Source of the DNA: Acholoe squamosa
Taxonomy: Eukaryota > Annelida > Polychaeta > Phyllodocida > Polynoidae
Direction: 5' to 3'
DNA length: 64,000 bases
NCBI GenBank assembly: GCA_949317995.1
Contig: OX439038.1
Location: forward strand, 33,502,613-33,566,612
Part shown: piece by piece, positions 23,879 through 34,252 of the stretch
How the letters are laid out: every line of letters begins with the position of its first letter
Numbering within the stretch: position 1 is the stretch's first letter
The notes under the pieces: generated by a model
The model's input: only the letters and a program-made list of their open reading frames with translations
What the model was told of the DNA's origin: nothing
Databases searched by the model: none
Program-made: the position numbers and the translations under genes

Positions 23879-24034
23879 TCACCTGGCTGTTATCTTGCAT
23901 TGGTGAAAACCAGAATGCTTTGCAAACTCAGCAAATGCATGTGAGTTGAATGGGCTACCATTATCAGTTTTGATTTGCTTTATTCCCCTCCAATTTGAAA
24001 GGACTTTGTCCAAAACCGGAATTACTGTATGGCC
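23879..24034 (-). mobile_element. Ty3/gypsy integrase scrap, opposite strand
   Basis: One minus-strand frame carries the integrase core signature IKTDNGSPFNSHAFAEFAKH followed by SGFHQCK. This is the DNG/S-P-F block of the DDE core. It is only about 150 bp, lies in opposite orientation to its neighbours, and sits between the end of the large gypsy element and the start of the BEL/Pao element. It is probably pre-existing element sequence into which they inserted. Confidence 0.75.
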
Positions 24035-24239
24035 TAAAAGGAGGCGGCATGGGGTGAAACCGCGGAACTTTATAACAACACCCTGTCATAAAACGAGTAT
24101 CTAGTACTAGAATTTACGGTTGCTAATATTTTATTTGTGTACACAGTGATTTGGTAATCTAATCTGTTTGACACCTCCCCACTATTTGTTGTAAAACTCT
24201 GCATTTGGGCAATAAAATTAAAACTTCCGCAAAACGACA

Positions 24240-25575
24240 TTAAGGTGGCGGAATACAGGACCAAGCTAGAGAAGCTGGCAGGTAAGTTGGATAATGACAA
24301 CCTTTAAGATGACGAAAGGGCTGTGATAGAATCTCAGATACAAGAGTTGGAGAGTCGCATCAAGGAGCTCGAATGCTCTACCAAACCAGAAAAGCAGCTC
24401 ACCTGAACCAAGACCGACGGAAAACCAGAACCAGGTGAGAGCAGAGGAGATGAGACTCAAACATATCCAGGCTGATGCTGAGATTAAGGCAAGCACAAAC
24501 TGATATAGGCGCACTCGCAAAGCTTCTGTCTGGCACCATGACAACGCATCGGCTGCCACCACCAGAACCCGGAACATTCAAGGGGGATCCCATTATGTTC
24601 ATCCAGTGGAGCCGGTTCTTTAAAATGCTTGTCGAAGCCCATTGTTTATCATCTGCAGATAAACTCTTTTATTTTGCAGAAATATGTTGACGGTGAAGCC
24701 AAAACTGCAATAGATGGAACATTTTATCGATAGGATGATTCTGCATATGAGCAGACCTGGGACAAGCTGAACTTTCGATATGGACACCCATTTGTCCTTC
24801 TTAAGGCTTTCCGTGAGAAACTAAACAGCTGGCCCAAGATTAACGCCAAGGATGCTATCAAGCTCCAGGAGATTTTCTAACCACACGCAGTGAGGCCATT
24901 CCTCATGTTCCAGGTCTAGAGGTCCTGAATGACTATGACCAAAACCAAAAACTCCTCGCAAAGCTTCCTGAGATGACAGCTGGTCGTTGGAACAGACTTG
25001 TGACGGCCAAATTAGACGATGAGCAGCCCTACCCTAACTTTAAAAAGTTTGCTGGGTTCGTCTCACAGGAAGCAAGGATAGCTTGCAACCCCATTACCTC
25101 CATGTACGCGCTCAAGGCACACGAGGAGAAAGTTCAGCCAGCACGTGAGAGCAAGAAGGGCGGAGCACGAACTCTATCCACCAAGACCTCGTCTGAGCCC
25201 AAGGCCCAAAAGAACGATGAGTTGATGCAAACCAATAACGAAACTTCTAAACCACTCATTTTCCCCTTCTGTGATACTGAAGGTCACACATTACCTATGT
25301 GTAAGGCCTTTCAGAAGAAACCCATTGAAGAGAGTCTCAAAACAGGTGTTACGGTTGTCTGCGCGCTGAACACGGTTCCAAAACCTGTCATAGAAACCAC
25401 ACCTGTGGCATGTGCAAGGGGAGACATCCCACATGTTTGCACGAAAACGATTTTGTGCCACGGTCAGCAAGCAATGAAAAAACTAAGGCCGAACAACCCA
25501 TGGCTGAATCTACAAAGGCAGCTACAAAGGCAGCGCCCACTGAGTTTAAGAAGGGGACCACCGCTGCAACGCTGA
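24240..25575 (+). pseudogene. BEL/Pao gag region (broken)
   Basis: It starts with a charged coiled-coil segment (QIQELESRIKELEC) and continues through WNRLVTAKLDDEQPYPNFKKF. It ends with the cysteine-histidine segment FCDTEGHTLPMCKAF (about 25,268-25,312), the zinc-binding arrangement commonly seen between gag and protease in BEL/Pao elements. Broken copy. Confidence 0.7.
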
Positions 25576-26156
25576 ACTCTAGCTCAGGCAGTGCATTGCT
25601 GACTTCACATGCTGTGCTCGTCTGGGTCTCAGCTGTGGGCCTGCCACAGAACGAAAGACTTGTGTATGCCCTTCTGGATAAACAAAGTGACGGTACCTTT
25701 GTAGACGGGGCAATATGTGACTCCCCGCAAACAAATTCCAACCAGTCAAGCTTCGGATGACAACGATGCTTGGGAAGGGCACTGAAATTGACAGTCAAAG
25801 AGCAACGGGGCTGCAGGTTAGGGCTCTAACATCCGAGGAGTGGGTTCCTCTACCGCCAGCCTACACCAGAGACAATATCCCCTTGGACAGATCCCACATC
25901 CCGACATGCAAGATAGCTAAGAGGTGGGAACACCTCTGATGCATCACTAAGGAAGTACCACCACTACTTGACTGTGACGTTGGTCTTCTGATTGGGTACA
26001 ATTGCCTGCAGGCCCAAGAAAGGTCATCACGGGAGAAAATAATGAACCATATGTGGTTAAAATGGCTGGAGCATTGTTGGAAATACAACTCAGGGTCATC
26101 TGTCTGCATGCTCTGATGGATTCTGCTATAGAATCACAGTTAAGGAGCTGCCACCG

Positions 26157-27731
26157 ATGACGCCAAGAGATGCTATCAAGGCTCTAGAGCGGGACTTCCA
26201 AGCCACCAAGGTCGATGAAACGAGCATTTCACAAGATGATATCTTGTTCCTCAACAAGATGGACAGTGGCATAAGCAAGAATGACCAAGGCCATTACGAG
26301 ATGCCGTTACCATTCAAAACCCGTCCGAACCTCCCTGACGACAGGAAAACGGCCCTTGTGAGACTGAAATGTCTCAAGAGAAAGTTACAGAAGGACCACC
26401 AGTAGAGAGATCATTACCAACAGTTCATGAAGAGTCTGTTTGAGGCAGGGCATGCTGAAATAGTTACAGAAGAGCCAACACCAGGTGGGACATGGTACAT
26501 TTCCCATAATGGTGTTTGTCATCCTGCCAAGCCCAATAAGCTTAGGGTAGTGTTTGACTGCTCAGTACCTCACTCAACAATCACCTGCTCACAGGCCCTG
26601 ACCTCACTAACAGCCTGGTGGGTGTACTGCTTTGATTTCGGTGTCACCCCATCGCTGTAACCTGTGACATTGAAAAAATGTTCTACCAATTCTATGTAGA
26701 CCACCCTGACCAAGACTTCCTCTGGTAGAGGGAGGATAACCTAGACGGTGACCCAATAGAGTGTCGCATGACAGTCCATTTATTTGGTGCGGCATCATCC
26801 CCTGGATGCACCAATTATGGCCAAAGGTACCTGGTGAAGGAACATGGGGAGTGCTACCCTTTCGCAGCAGACTTCATAAAGAGAAATCTTTATGTTGATG
26901 ACGGTATTACCAGTGTACCCACCGAAGAAGACGCCAAACTGCTGGTGACTGAATCTAAGGAACTTTGTGCCAAAGGCAACCTACGCCTCCATAAATTCCT
27001 CTCTAACAGTAAAACCGTGATGGAGACCATTGATCCCGAGAGGCGAGGTACTGCCACTGCTGAGCTTGACTTTGACAGAAGTCCTTCCACTTCAGAAAGA
27101 GCACTCGGTCTGCATTGGTCCATCCACAAGGATCTGTTCACCTTCAAGCTAAGTGTAGAAGGCAACCCACAGACCAGGCACACAGTCCTCTCAATGGTCG
27201 CCTCTCTGCACCATTCACACTGCTCTGCAAAAGAGTCCATCAAGCCACGTGCCAACAGGGAACGAAGTGGGATGAACCACTCCCAGAGAAACTTAAGCCT
27301 GAATGGAAGGCCTCCAAAGGCGCGATCTACTCAGCATCCCTAGATGCTACCTTCCCAATGGATTTGGACACCCCATTATCACCCAGCTGCATCATTTCTC
27401 AGATGCAAGCATGACGGGTTATGGTACATGCTCATACCTGAGAGCTGAAAATAGCGATGGCCAGGTTCACTGTTCTCTAATCACAGGGAAATCCAGAGTG
27501 TCACCATCTAAGATTGTGACTATCCCACAACTTGAGATATCTGCAGCTGTCGTGTCAGCAAAGATGAGCCAAAGGTTGAGACAAGAGCTAGATATGAAGA
27601 TCGATCAAGAGTTCTTCTGGGTAGACTCAAAGGTTACCCTGGGGTACATCAGCAATGAATCTAAACGCTTCCATATATTCGTTGCCAACAGTGTCGAAGC
27701 CATCAGACAGCTGACCAACCCTGATATGTGA
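26157..27731 (+). pseudogene. BEL/Pao RT and RNase H region (broken)
   Basis: RT-type blocks include WYISHNGVCHPAKPNKLRVV (26,491-26,550) and NLYVDDGITSVPTEEDAKL (about 26,884-26,940), which contains the YVDD active-site motif. RNase H sequence with FFWVDSKVTLGYISNESKRF lies at about 27,610-27,671. These are characteristic of BEL/Pao pol. The region is interrupted by several breaks. Confidence 0.75.
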
Positions 27732-28434
27732 CACTACATGCCAACTGGAGAAAACCCGGCCGTCACATCAGTGACAGAATTGCTCCAGTCAAACTGGTTC
27801 AGAGGACCAGAGTTCTTGTGGCAAAAGGATCTCAACGTCACTCCAAATGATGCTCACCAGTTGGTACCCGGAGACCCTAAAGTATGTGTCACTTAGTGCC
27901 TCAAGACGACAACCGCAGCTGAGCCGATAGATTGGGAACAAAAATAAAACGATTCTCCAGCTGATGCAAATTGACAGGCACGATAGCAAGGCTATCAAGA
28001 CTTGCAAGAGGCAACAAATCCAACAGTATTTCCACTGTCCAAGAACGTGAAAATGCCACAGCACTACTCATAAAGGCAGTAGAGCAGCATGCATTCTCAG
28101 CAGAGGTTGCAATCTAAGACCAAGACGCTCCCAAGAGACAACAGGATCTCCCAACTTGAACCCACCCTAGAGGAAGGAATCCTAAAAGCAGGCAAACGAC
28201 TGAGAAAGGCACCTCTGAGAAATCAACCCGATCATCCATCCAAAGGAGAGTAATGCCACACAGTTGATTACCTCACATTGCCATGGCAGAGTCAATGACC
28301 AAGGCAGAGGTATGACCTTAAATGAGCTAAGAGCCAACGGCTACTGCGTTCTTGGTGGGAGCAAAACAGTAGCAAACTACATTCATTGATGCGTCAGTTG
28401 CAGGAAAGGACGCAGACCTCCAGAGGAGCAGAAA

Positions 28435-29256
28435 ATGGCAGACCTTCCCAAGGAGAGAATGGAGGCCACTCCCCCATTCTGGTACAGTGGCATGGACTGC
28501 TTCGGTCCCTACATTGTCAAACAGGGTCGTAGAAGTTTCAATGCCTATGGTCTCCTCTTCACCTGCTTCTACTCATGTGCAATCCACATAGAGATGCTAG
28601 AAGACATGACCACCGATAGCTTCATCAATGGGCTACGATGCTTTATTGCCATTCATGGCCCTGTGAGAGAGTTGAAATCCTACCAAGGAACTAACTTTGT
28701 CATAGCCAGCAATGAATTGAAGGTGGCATTGCAGGAAATGGAACCTCAGAAGATCGAAGAATTCCTTGGAGAAAGGCAATGCGACCTGAGGTTCAATCCG
28801 CCAAGTTCTAGCCATGCGGGGGGCCTCTGGGAATGGCAAAAAAGAACAGTCAAGAGTGTGCTCAGCTCCACTGTTGAGTTAAGTCAAGGGAGATTGGATC
28901 CTGTCTCTCTCAGAACCCTGTTCTATGAAGCCATGACCATAGTCAACAACCGCTCCCTAGCGCTCCACAAAGTGAATGATACAGATCAGCCTCTCACACC
29001 CAACCATCTGCTGTCCATGAAATTGGTTGTTGCTCTACCGCCACCTAAAGAGTTTGTCAAGGAGAATGTCTACCTGAACAAAAGGTGGAGGAGGGTCCAA
29101 TACTTGACTGAACAATTCTGGAGCAGATGGAAACGAGAGTACCTGTATAACATCTTGAATCACCAGAAATGGACAGCCTATAAACGGAATGTCACAGTAG
29201 GAGATGTTGTTCTACTGAAAGAGAGTGCTTCAAGGAAGGAATGGCCACTTGGTTGA
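28435..29256 (+). CDS. BEL/Pao integrase segment
   Basis: This is an open stretch of 273 codons with the integrase core: YSGMDCFGPYIVKQGRRSFN near residues 18-37, a GPVRELKSYQGTNFV block near 76-90, and SSSHAGGLWEWQKRTVKSVL near 123-142. It is followed by the C-terminal LTPNHLLSMK and WSRWKREYL segments usual in BEL/Pao. The upstream zinc-binding part is not clearly recovered. Part of a broken element. Confidence 0.75.
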   Translation: MADLPKERMEATPPFWYSGMDCFGPYIVKQGRRSFNAYGLLFTCFYSCAIHIEMLEDMTTDSFINGLRCFIAIHGPVRELKSYQGTNFVIASNELKVALQEMEPQKIEEFLGERQCDLRFNPPSSSHAGGLWEWQKRTVKSVLSSTVELSQGRLDPVSLRTLFYEAMTIVNNRSLALHKVNDTDQPLTPNHLLSMKLVVALPPPKEFVKENVYLNKRWRRVQYLTEQFWSRWKREYLYNILNHQKWTAYKRNVTVGDVVLLKESASRKEWPLG

Positions 29257-29589
29257 GTAATCGAAGCAATCACAGATGATGACGGACTTGTCCGAAAGGT
29301 CAAGCTACACAAAGCAACCAAGAGATTGGACAAACAGGGAAGAAGGACCGACAAGGTCTCTAATCTCGATCAGCCCATCCAGAAGATAGTCGTTCTCCTG
29401 GAAGCCCCTACCTGAATCTCAAACGAATTCCGAATTTCGAACTTGACTAAATGCTCAATGAGATTACAACGCCCAAATGCGAGTTGATATGAGGTAAAGT
29501 CGCTTTGATGAGAGTTTGAAATTACACATGGTATCAAAGTAGTTCTGTATAGCGCTTGTTAGTTTTGAATATGTGTAATTTGGTGGGAG

Positions 29590-30475
29590 TGTAAAAGCAG
29601 ACAAAAATACAGCCCAAAATACCCCCAAATATCGCTCACCTCGCTCACCTTTGTTGATATATCACTCCTTAGTCATTTTCTAAGTCCCACAGGGTGTCTA
29701 AATATGTGTAAACTCCAGACTTACCAGAAATGATATTTGCTACGGTTCTATTGATGTGTTTAGCCTGAAATGTACATGTAGTAGCAATGTTTACAAACCC
29801 ACTGTCAGGCTGACAGCAGCCCATGGAGGCTGCCATCTTGTATCCCAGAGTGCACCACTGCTTGGGCATGCTCAGAGGCCACTTCCACAGAGAGATTTTG
29901 GAGCCAAAACAAACCAAACACAGAACCTCCCTGTAATTTTAGTACCTGTTCCTGGACAACCCCACAAGGTGAGATGTTCATTGTATTGTCAATTGTATTT
30001 TATGAGTGTATAAGTGCTCCAATAAGGTGCTAAAGATATTTGTATGTGTACTGGTTAAATCTAGTCTGGCTATGTGTTCATACAACCAGTCCCACAGCAA
30101 GCATAAAAATGTGTACCCATGATCTGAGACATTTATACATGTATTTTTGTGCTATTTATCACCCACACCTAGTCTTTGTATTTGTCAATATATGCCAGCA
30201 CTGAATGTAAAGATTCAACGCAACAAGAAGTTAGTCTCCAGATTAATGTGAAATCTAAAGAACACTTACAGTAACTCACCGGTAATTGTCAAATCTAAGA
30301 ATACGGTTATTTGCTGGTGTTTGTTACAAATCCAAGAACGTTTACCGGAATTTAAGAAGTACAGATAAAACCTGAACGGTTGTTTGCCTATAGTAACGGA
30401 ACTTTATCAGCAAACAACACCCTGTCATAAAACGAGTATCTAGTACTAGAATTTACGGTTGCTAATATTTTTTAA
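29590..30475 (+). repeat. LTR of the BEL/Pao element
   Basis: It begins TGTAAAAGCAG directly after a purine-rich GGTGGGAG. Its last ~75 bp (from about 30,400) match 24,064-24,141 closely, which identifies the latter as the stub of the 5' LTR. The exact right end is uncertain because the two copies diverge after GCTAATATTTT. Confidence 0.6.
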
Positions 30476-30579
30476 GCAGTCACAACCTCATTTCTTGCAT
30501 ACGAGGGAATTTAGTTTGGGGATTCTGTATTGTGACACCTCATCACATGGGTGAAATGCAATCATCATAGCTAATAATA

Positions 30580-30890
30580 CAGGACCAAGCTAGAGGAGCT
30601 GGCAGGTGAGTTGGATAATGACAACCTTTTAGATGACGAAAGGGCTGCGATCGAATCTCAGATACAAGAGTTGGAGAGTCACATCAAGGTGCTTGAATGC
30701 TCTACCAAACCGGAAAAGCAAAGCAGATCACGCGAACGAAGACCGACAGAAAAGGCGTCACAGAACCGCACTGTCAAAATCGACAAACGTAAAAATAAAC
30801 TGACTAAACATTATGAAAATTGGCATAAACATGCTGGCGAAATAGGGAAGCATTTACTAACACCGGTGTCGCTCAGGGTCCTATGGCAAC
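30580..30890 (+). mobile_element. Start of a second BEL/Pao body (truncated)
   Basis: This repeats the gag start seen at 24,241-24,420 (ACAGGACCAAGCTAGAG..., QIQELESHIKVLEC) just after the LTR, and continues into a Lys/Arg-rich segment before similarity is lost. The arrangement is therefore body-LTR-body start, sharing one LTR. The second body is cut short. Confidence 0.7.
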
Positions 30891-31840
30891 TCCAGTCCTA
30901 AATGACTACGAGGCGTTGAAACGCCTGGAAACACCAGAGTCAGAGGTAGTTGAAAGGGTGGACAACTGCATGAGTGTTACGGCCACTCTTCTTTCTTTGA
31001 TCATAGACCGGCAGTTGCTAGACCCAAAGGATTTCTCGACTAAGCTAACTAATTTAGGCTTTTTGACCAACATTTATCAGACTTGTTAAGCCAAGTTGGA
31101 GTTTGCATGTCCCCAAACCACCGAACTTTTCTTGGGAGTTTATAGGTTAATAGTTACACCTATAGACCAGGGGATGACCTATCCAACCATATACAACACA
31201 AGTAGTTCCATTTGAAAAACAAATGTTGGATTCAGCTATTGTTTAGGACATGGTATTTTCAGTATCTGTCCAAAACATGAAGTTACAATTGTTGTTGCTT
31301 GTTAATTTGTATTCTAGGTTGGACCTCAATATGCACTGTAAAAAATTCAAAACAATCGGCGATGCTCTCACATGCTCCCAAATAATTGTTAATTGAAAAC
31401 ATAGCTCAGTGACTTCTCAGAGTCAGAGCAAGATCTTGGTCAAAGGTCAAGGTCAAATGATTGCTTGGATCAATAGGTCATCTATGTATCTAACTAGGAT
31501 TTTTTGGAAGTTTTTAAAAACTCATATGTACTAGTGAAGTTGAATATTACAAAGTGTTTTAGATAAACCCTAGATTTTGGGAGTCTTGGTCACTAGGGAA
31601 CATTCAACAATTATGTCACCGGTATTTAGGCATTTTTCAGGACCCACCCACCCCCTTGTCGCTGTTTTTGTATGGAACATATAGAGGAACCTGAAGATCC
31701 CCCCCCCACCCACCACCCCCTAAGCAGTGACGTAATTGTTGAATGTTCCCCTACTTTTGAGCTATATTATAATAGAAATGTATGGCGAGAAAACCCTGGG
31801 ATTCACCAACACATATTTTAGCATTCTTCTGGTTCTAAGA
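30891..31840. other. Stretch with no recognised gene
   Basis: A 68-codon frame (30,883-31,089) with VDNCMSVTATLLSLIIDRQL is open, but I cannot place it in a family. The remaining sequence shows no transposon ends. It contains a C-rich patch near 31,698-31,725. Confidence 0.45.
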
Positions 31841-31844
31841 GTGA

Positions 31845-32540
31845 GTAAACTTAAAAATAATCCTACCCTCTTGGCAGGAGTGCACTTGTCTTATGACATC
31901 AGGCAGGAAGAAAAAAGAATGCAAAGGAACCTAGCTGAGGTCAATACAAGCCCTAGGTAAATCCAAGGGTGTGGAGTGTAGTGTCAGGGGAACCTCAATA
32001 ATGATTGCTGGCCAAACATATTAATATAAGGATATAGGCAACCTACCCTTTGAACTCTCATTGGCTAATGCCAAAAATTTTCTCCCTTCTCAAACCTGTA
32101 CAAATGTGAGTTCAACTTTGAGGGCCATCCATACGACTCTATAGAATGTGGCTATAGTGCGAAGAGGTATCTCATATCTAAACAAATGCCTGTATTAAAA
32201 AGGGTATTGGCTGCTCAAACCCCATTGGATTGCCTGTATGCAGATAATGCATGTTTAAAAACTGACGAGATATGGACCAAGAGGTAATGAAAAAGCTCTT
32301 AAACATCAAGTTTACGATACCTGTCCTACGTGATGTCCTCATCAAATTTAAAGGAAAATATCAATATGAAACCGCAGCACACAAGTTGTATGGATGCGGA
32401 TACCACCTGGGACAGAAAGATGAGATTAATATACAAAATGTCTCTAAAACGGACTGTGACAACAAGCTGGGCGAGTTGCTGGTCAAGCTGAGAACAACAT
32501 TAACAGGAGAAGATCCCCTGCCCACTCAGGAAGAGATAAG
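31845..32540 (+). pseudogene. NADAR-domain gene remnant, broken
   Basis: Two adjacent frames carry a NADAR (YbiA-like) domain. At 32,076-32,265 the peptide SPFSNLYKCEFNFEGHPYDS with IECGYSAKRYL matches the N-terminal half (FSNF...F.G..Y.S.E..Y...KA). At 32,272-32,540 VMKKLLNIKF, then LYGCGYHLGQKDEINIQ and NKLGELLVKLRTTL, match the C-terminal half (WG.G...N.LG.LLM.VR). The first half ends in a stop in its own frame and the second lies in the +1 frame, with no obvious intron between, so the copy is broken. A segment at about 31,850-31,957 (LAGVHLSYDIRQEEKRMQRN) ending AG|GTAAAT could be an upstream exon. NADAR proteins act on NAD/ADP-ribose-type N-glycosidic bonds (family knowledge); no activity can be claimed here. 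Confidence 0.6.
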
Positions 32541-32638
32541 GGAGTGGTCATAATTTTGACTGCCGTCGAGGGGGGGCATAAAAAATTTCCGCGCGTACAC
32601 GCGAAAACCCACCCCCCCTGTTGATAATGACCACTCCC
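32540..32638. mobile_element. PIF/Harbinger-like MITE a, copy 1 (99 bp)
   Basis: The ends are GGGAGTGGTCAT and its complement ATGACCACTCCC. TAA occurs directly on both sides (32,537-32,539 and 32,639-32,641), the TWA-type target duplication of PIF/Harbinger. It is inserted in the NADAR frame and supplies the stop codon of that frame. No coding capacity. Confidence 0.85.
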
Positions 32639-32754
32639 TAAGGCCACAAAAGGGCTCAAGCAGCAGTGAAATAGACATTTTTTATACTTCTATGGTATCC
32701 AACGCCATGTATTTTTCCAACTCAACACATATAGTATAATTCGTTGTGAAATAA

Positions 32755-33047
32755 GGGAGTGATCATTTTTTAACAACAGGGGGTGGTTGGTGGGTTTGAA
32801 GGGGGGTCAGAATTTTTTCAACCCCTTGACCGGGGGAGGGTCAGAATTCTTTCAACACCTCTGATGGGAGGGGGGTCAAAATAATTTTACCTGTTTTCAG
32901 TGAAAAACCCTGCGCGTTACTATAGGCTAAAAGGGGATGTTCGCGCGCAATTTTTGTCCCTTAAGGGGGGGTCGAAAAAATTTTACCCTCTCGAGGGGGG
33001 GAGCGCAAACCCACCAGCCCCCCTGTTGTTAAAAAATGATCACTCCC
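32755..33047. mobile_element. PIF/Harbinger-like MITE b, copy 1 (293 bp)
   Basis: The terminal inverted repeats are about 30 bp, starting GGGAGTGATCATTTTTTAAC and ending in its complement, with TAA on each side (32,752-32,754; 33,048-33,050). The interior is G-rich on one side, with repeated GGGGTCAGAAT or GGGGTCAAAAT phrases. The TIR is clearly related to MITE a, so the two are long and short members of one family. Confidence 0.85.
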
Positions 33048-33137
33048 TAAATCTTTACCCTCCATTGAGTCCTTAAGCTCGTGGACATGGGGTGGTATTA
33101 CAACAATTCTAGTATTGCGACATGGTTATCATTGAAC

Positions 33138-33202
33138 GCTGTATTATGTTACACCTTAATGCTGTATTATGTTACACCTTAACACTGTATTATCTTACAC
33201 CT
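33138..33202 (+). repeat. 23-bp triple tandem repeat
   Basis: The unit GCTGTATTATGTTACACCTT plus AAT occurs about three times, the last slightly altered. The same block recurs at about 47,158-47,222 in duplication unit 2. Confidence 0.8.
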
Positions 33203-33447
33203 TATCTAACTTCAGAATGATCTTTTGGTCTGAGTTATTTCTATCGGTTATAGGGTTATTTGACCGTATCTCCTAATCCTTTCTCATGTATTGATTGATA
33301 CAGTGTGTCTAACAAATGACCAACTGAGGGTTTATATAATACACACTATGGTTTGGGTCAGAAGCACATCAGACTTAGTGGGGGGGGGGGGAAACAGCAC
33401 CTTTTTCAAGAGGTTTCAGATAATGCATGTTTGAAAACTGACGAGAT

Positions 33448-33716
33448 ATGGACCAAGAGGTAATGAAAAAGCTCTTAAACATCAAGTTTACGATACCTGT
33501 CCTACGTGATGTCCTCATCAAATTTAAAGGAAAATATCTATATGAAACCGCAGCACACAAGTTGTATGGATGCGGATACCACCTGGGACAGAAAGATGAG
33601 ATTAATATACAAAATGTCTCTAAAACGGACTGTGACAACAAGCTGGGCGAGTTGCTGGTCAAGCTGAGAACAACATTAACAGGAGAAGATCCCCTGCCCA
33701 CTCAGGAAGAGATAAG
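33448..33716 (+). pseudogene. Second copy of the NADAR C-terminal half
   Basis: It is almost identical to 32,272-32,540; the predicted peptide differs at one residue (KYQYE versus KYLYE). It lacks its own N-terminal half because only the part from 33,417 was duplicated. The last codons before the stop come from the inserted MITE. Confidence 0.7.
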
Positions 33717-33813
33717 GGAGTGGTCATAATTTTGACTGCCGTCGAGGGGGGCATAAAAAATTTCCGCTCGTACACGCGAAAACCCACCCCCCCTGTTGAT
33801 AATGACCACTCCC
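33716..33813. mobile_element. PIF/Harbinger-like MITE a, copy 2 (98 bp)
   Basis: It has the same TIRs and TAA flanks (33,713-33,715; 33,814-33,816) and the same place in the repeat unit as copy 1, so it was carried along by the tandem duplication and is not an independent insertion. Confidence 0.85.
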
Positions 33814-33865
33814 TAAGGCCACAAAAGGGCTCAAGCAGCAGTGAAATAGACATTTTTTATACTTC

Positions 33866-34239
33866 TGTAAGGGTTTGTGGCCTTACGGACCTGGGGGGTT
33901 CGGGTCTTACGATTCGGAAAGAACGAGTAAGACAGTATTCCAAGTGTATGCCAACGGTTAGGTTTATTACTTAATGCACACTCACGGCTGCCGAATGATA
34001 TCAAAGAGGCAGCTAATATTAAAAACAGTGGTCTACATAGTGCGGAGGCCAGAAGGGCCTCTGACGTAGCGGCTGAGCCCTGGGCTTTATATACGGACCC
34101 AGGTGTTCGTCGTCAGATGTCCCCACAGACCCGGATCGGTGCTGCCACCTATCCGGAACCTGAGGAACGTCCGACGACTCGACTCACCCGCCACGTCAGA
34201 CGGTACCCAACTCCTATGGTAGTAAAGTGTACCTCTACA
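33866..34239 (-). repeat. 3' LTR of the young gypsy element
   Basis: 374 bp, same ends and TATA box (34,085-34,094) as the 5' LTR. It is preceded, in element orientation, by the polypurine tract CTGGGGGAGTGG (complement of 34,240-34,251). Confidence 0.95.
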
Positions 34240-34252
34240 CCACTCCCCCAGA
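34240..34252 (-). promoter_or_regulatory. Polypurine tract
   Basis: In element orientation TCTGGGGGAGTGG abuts the 3' LTR start, the standard place for plus-strand DNA priming. Motif and position only. Confidence 0.65.

Larger units (their letters stand above)
24064..30475 (+). mobile_element. BEL/Pao LTR retrotransposon, broken
   Basis: The plus-strand order is: a short remnant matching the end of the 3' LTR (24,064-24,141), a coiled-coil gag start, a gag zinc-binding segment, RT, RNase H, integrase, a polypurine-like stretch (TTGGTGGGAG) and an LTR starting at 29,590. The pol style (LRVVFDCS in RT, YSGMDCFGPYIVK in integrase, HAGGLWEWQKRTVKS) is that of BEL/Pao and not of gypsy. The copy is broken in many places. 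Confidence 0.8.
32241..33416 (+). repeat. Tandem duplication, unit 1 (~1.18 kb)
   Basis: The unit begins at CAGATAATGCATG and ends just before the same phrase at 33,417. It contains the NADAR C-terminal half, two MITEs, a 23-bp triple repeat and a poly-G tract. Unit 2 is 33,417-33,865 continued at 46,708-47,429, split by the LTR element. Differences between the units are few, so the duplication is recent. Confidence 0.9.
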
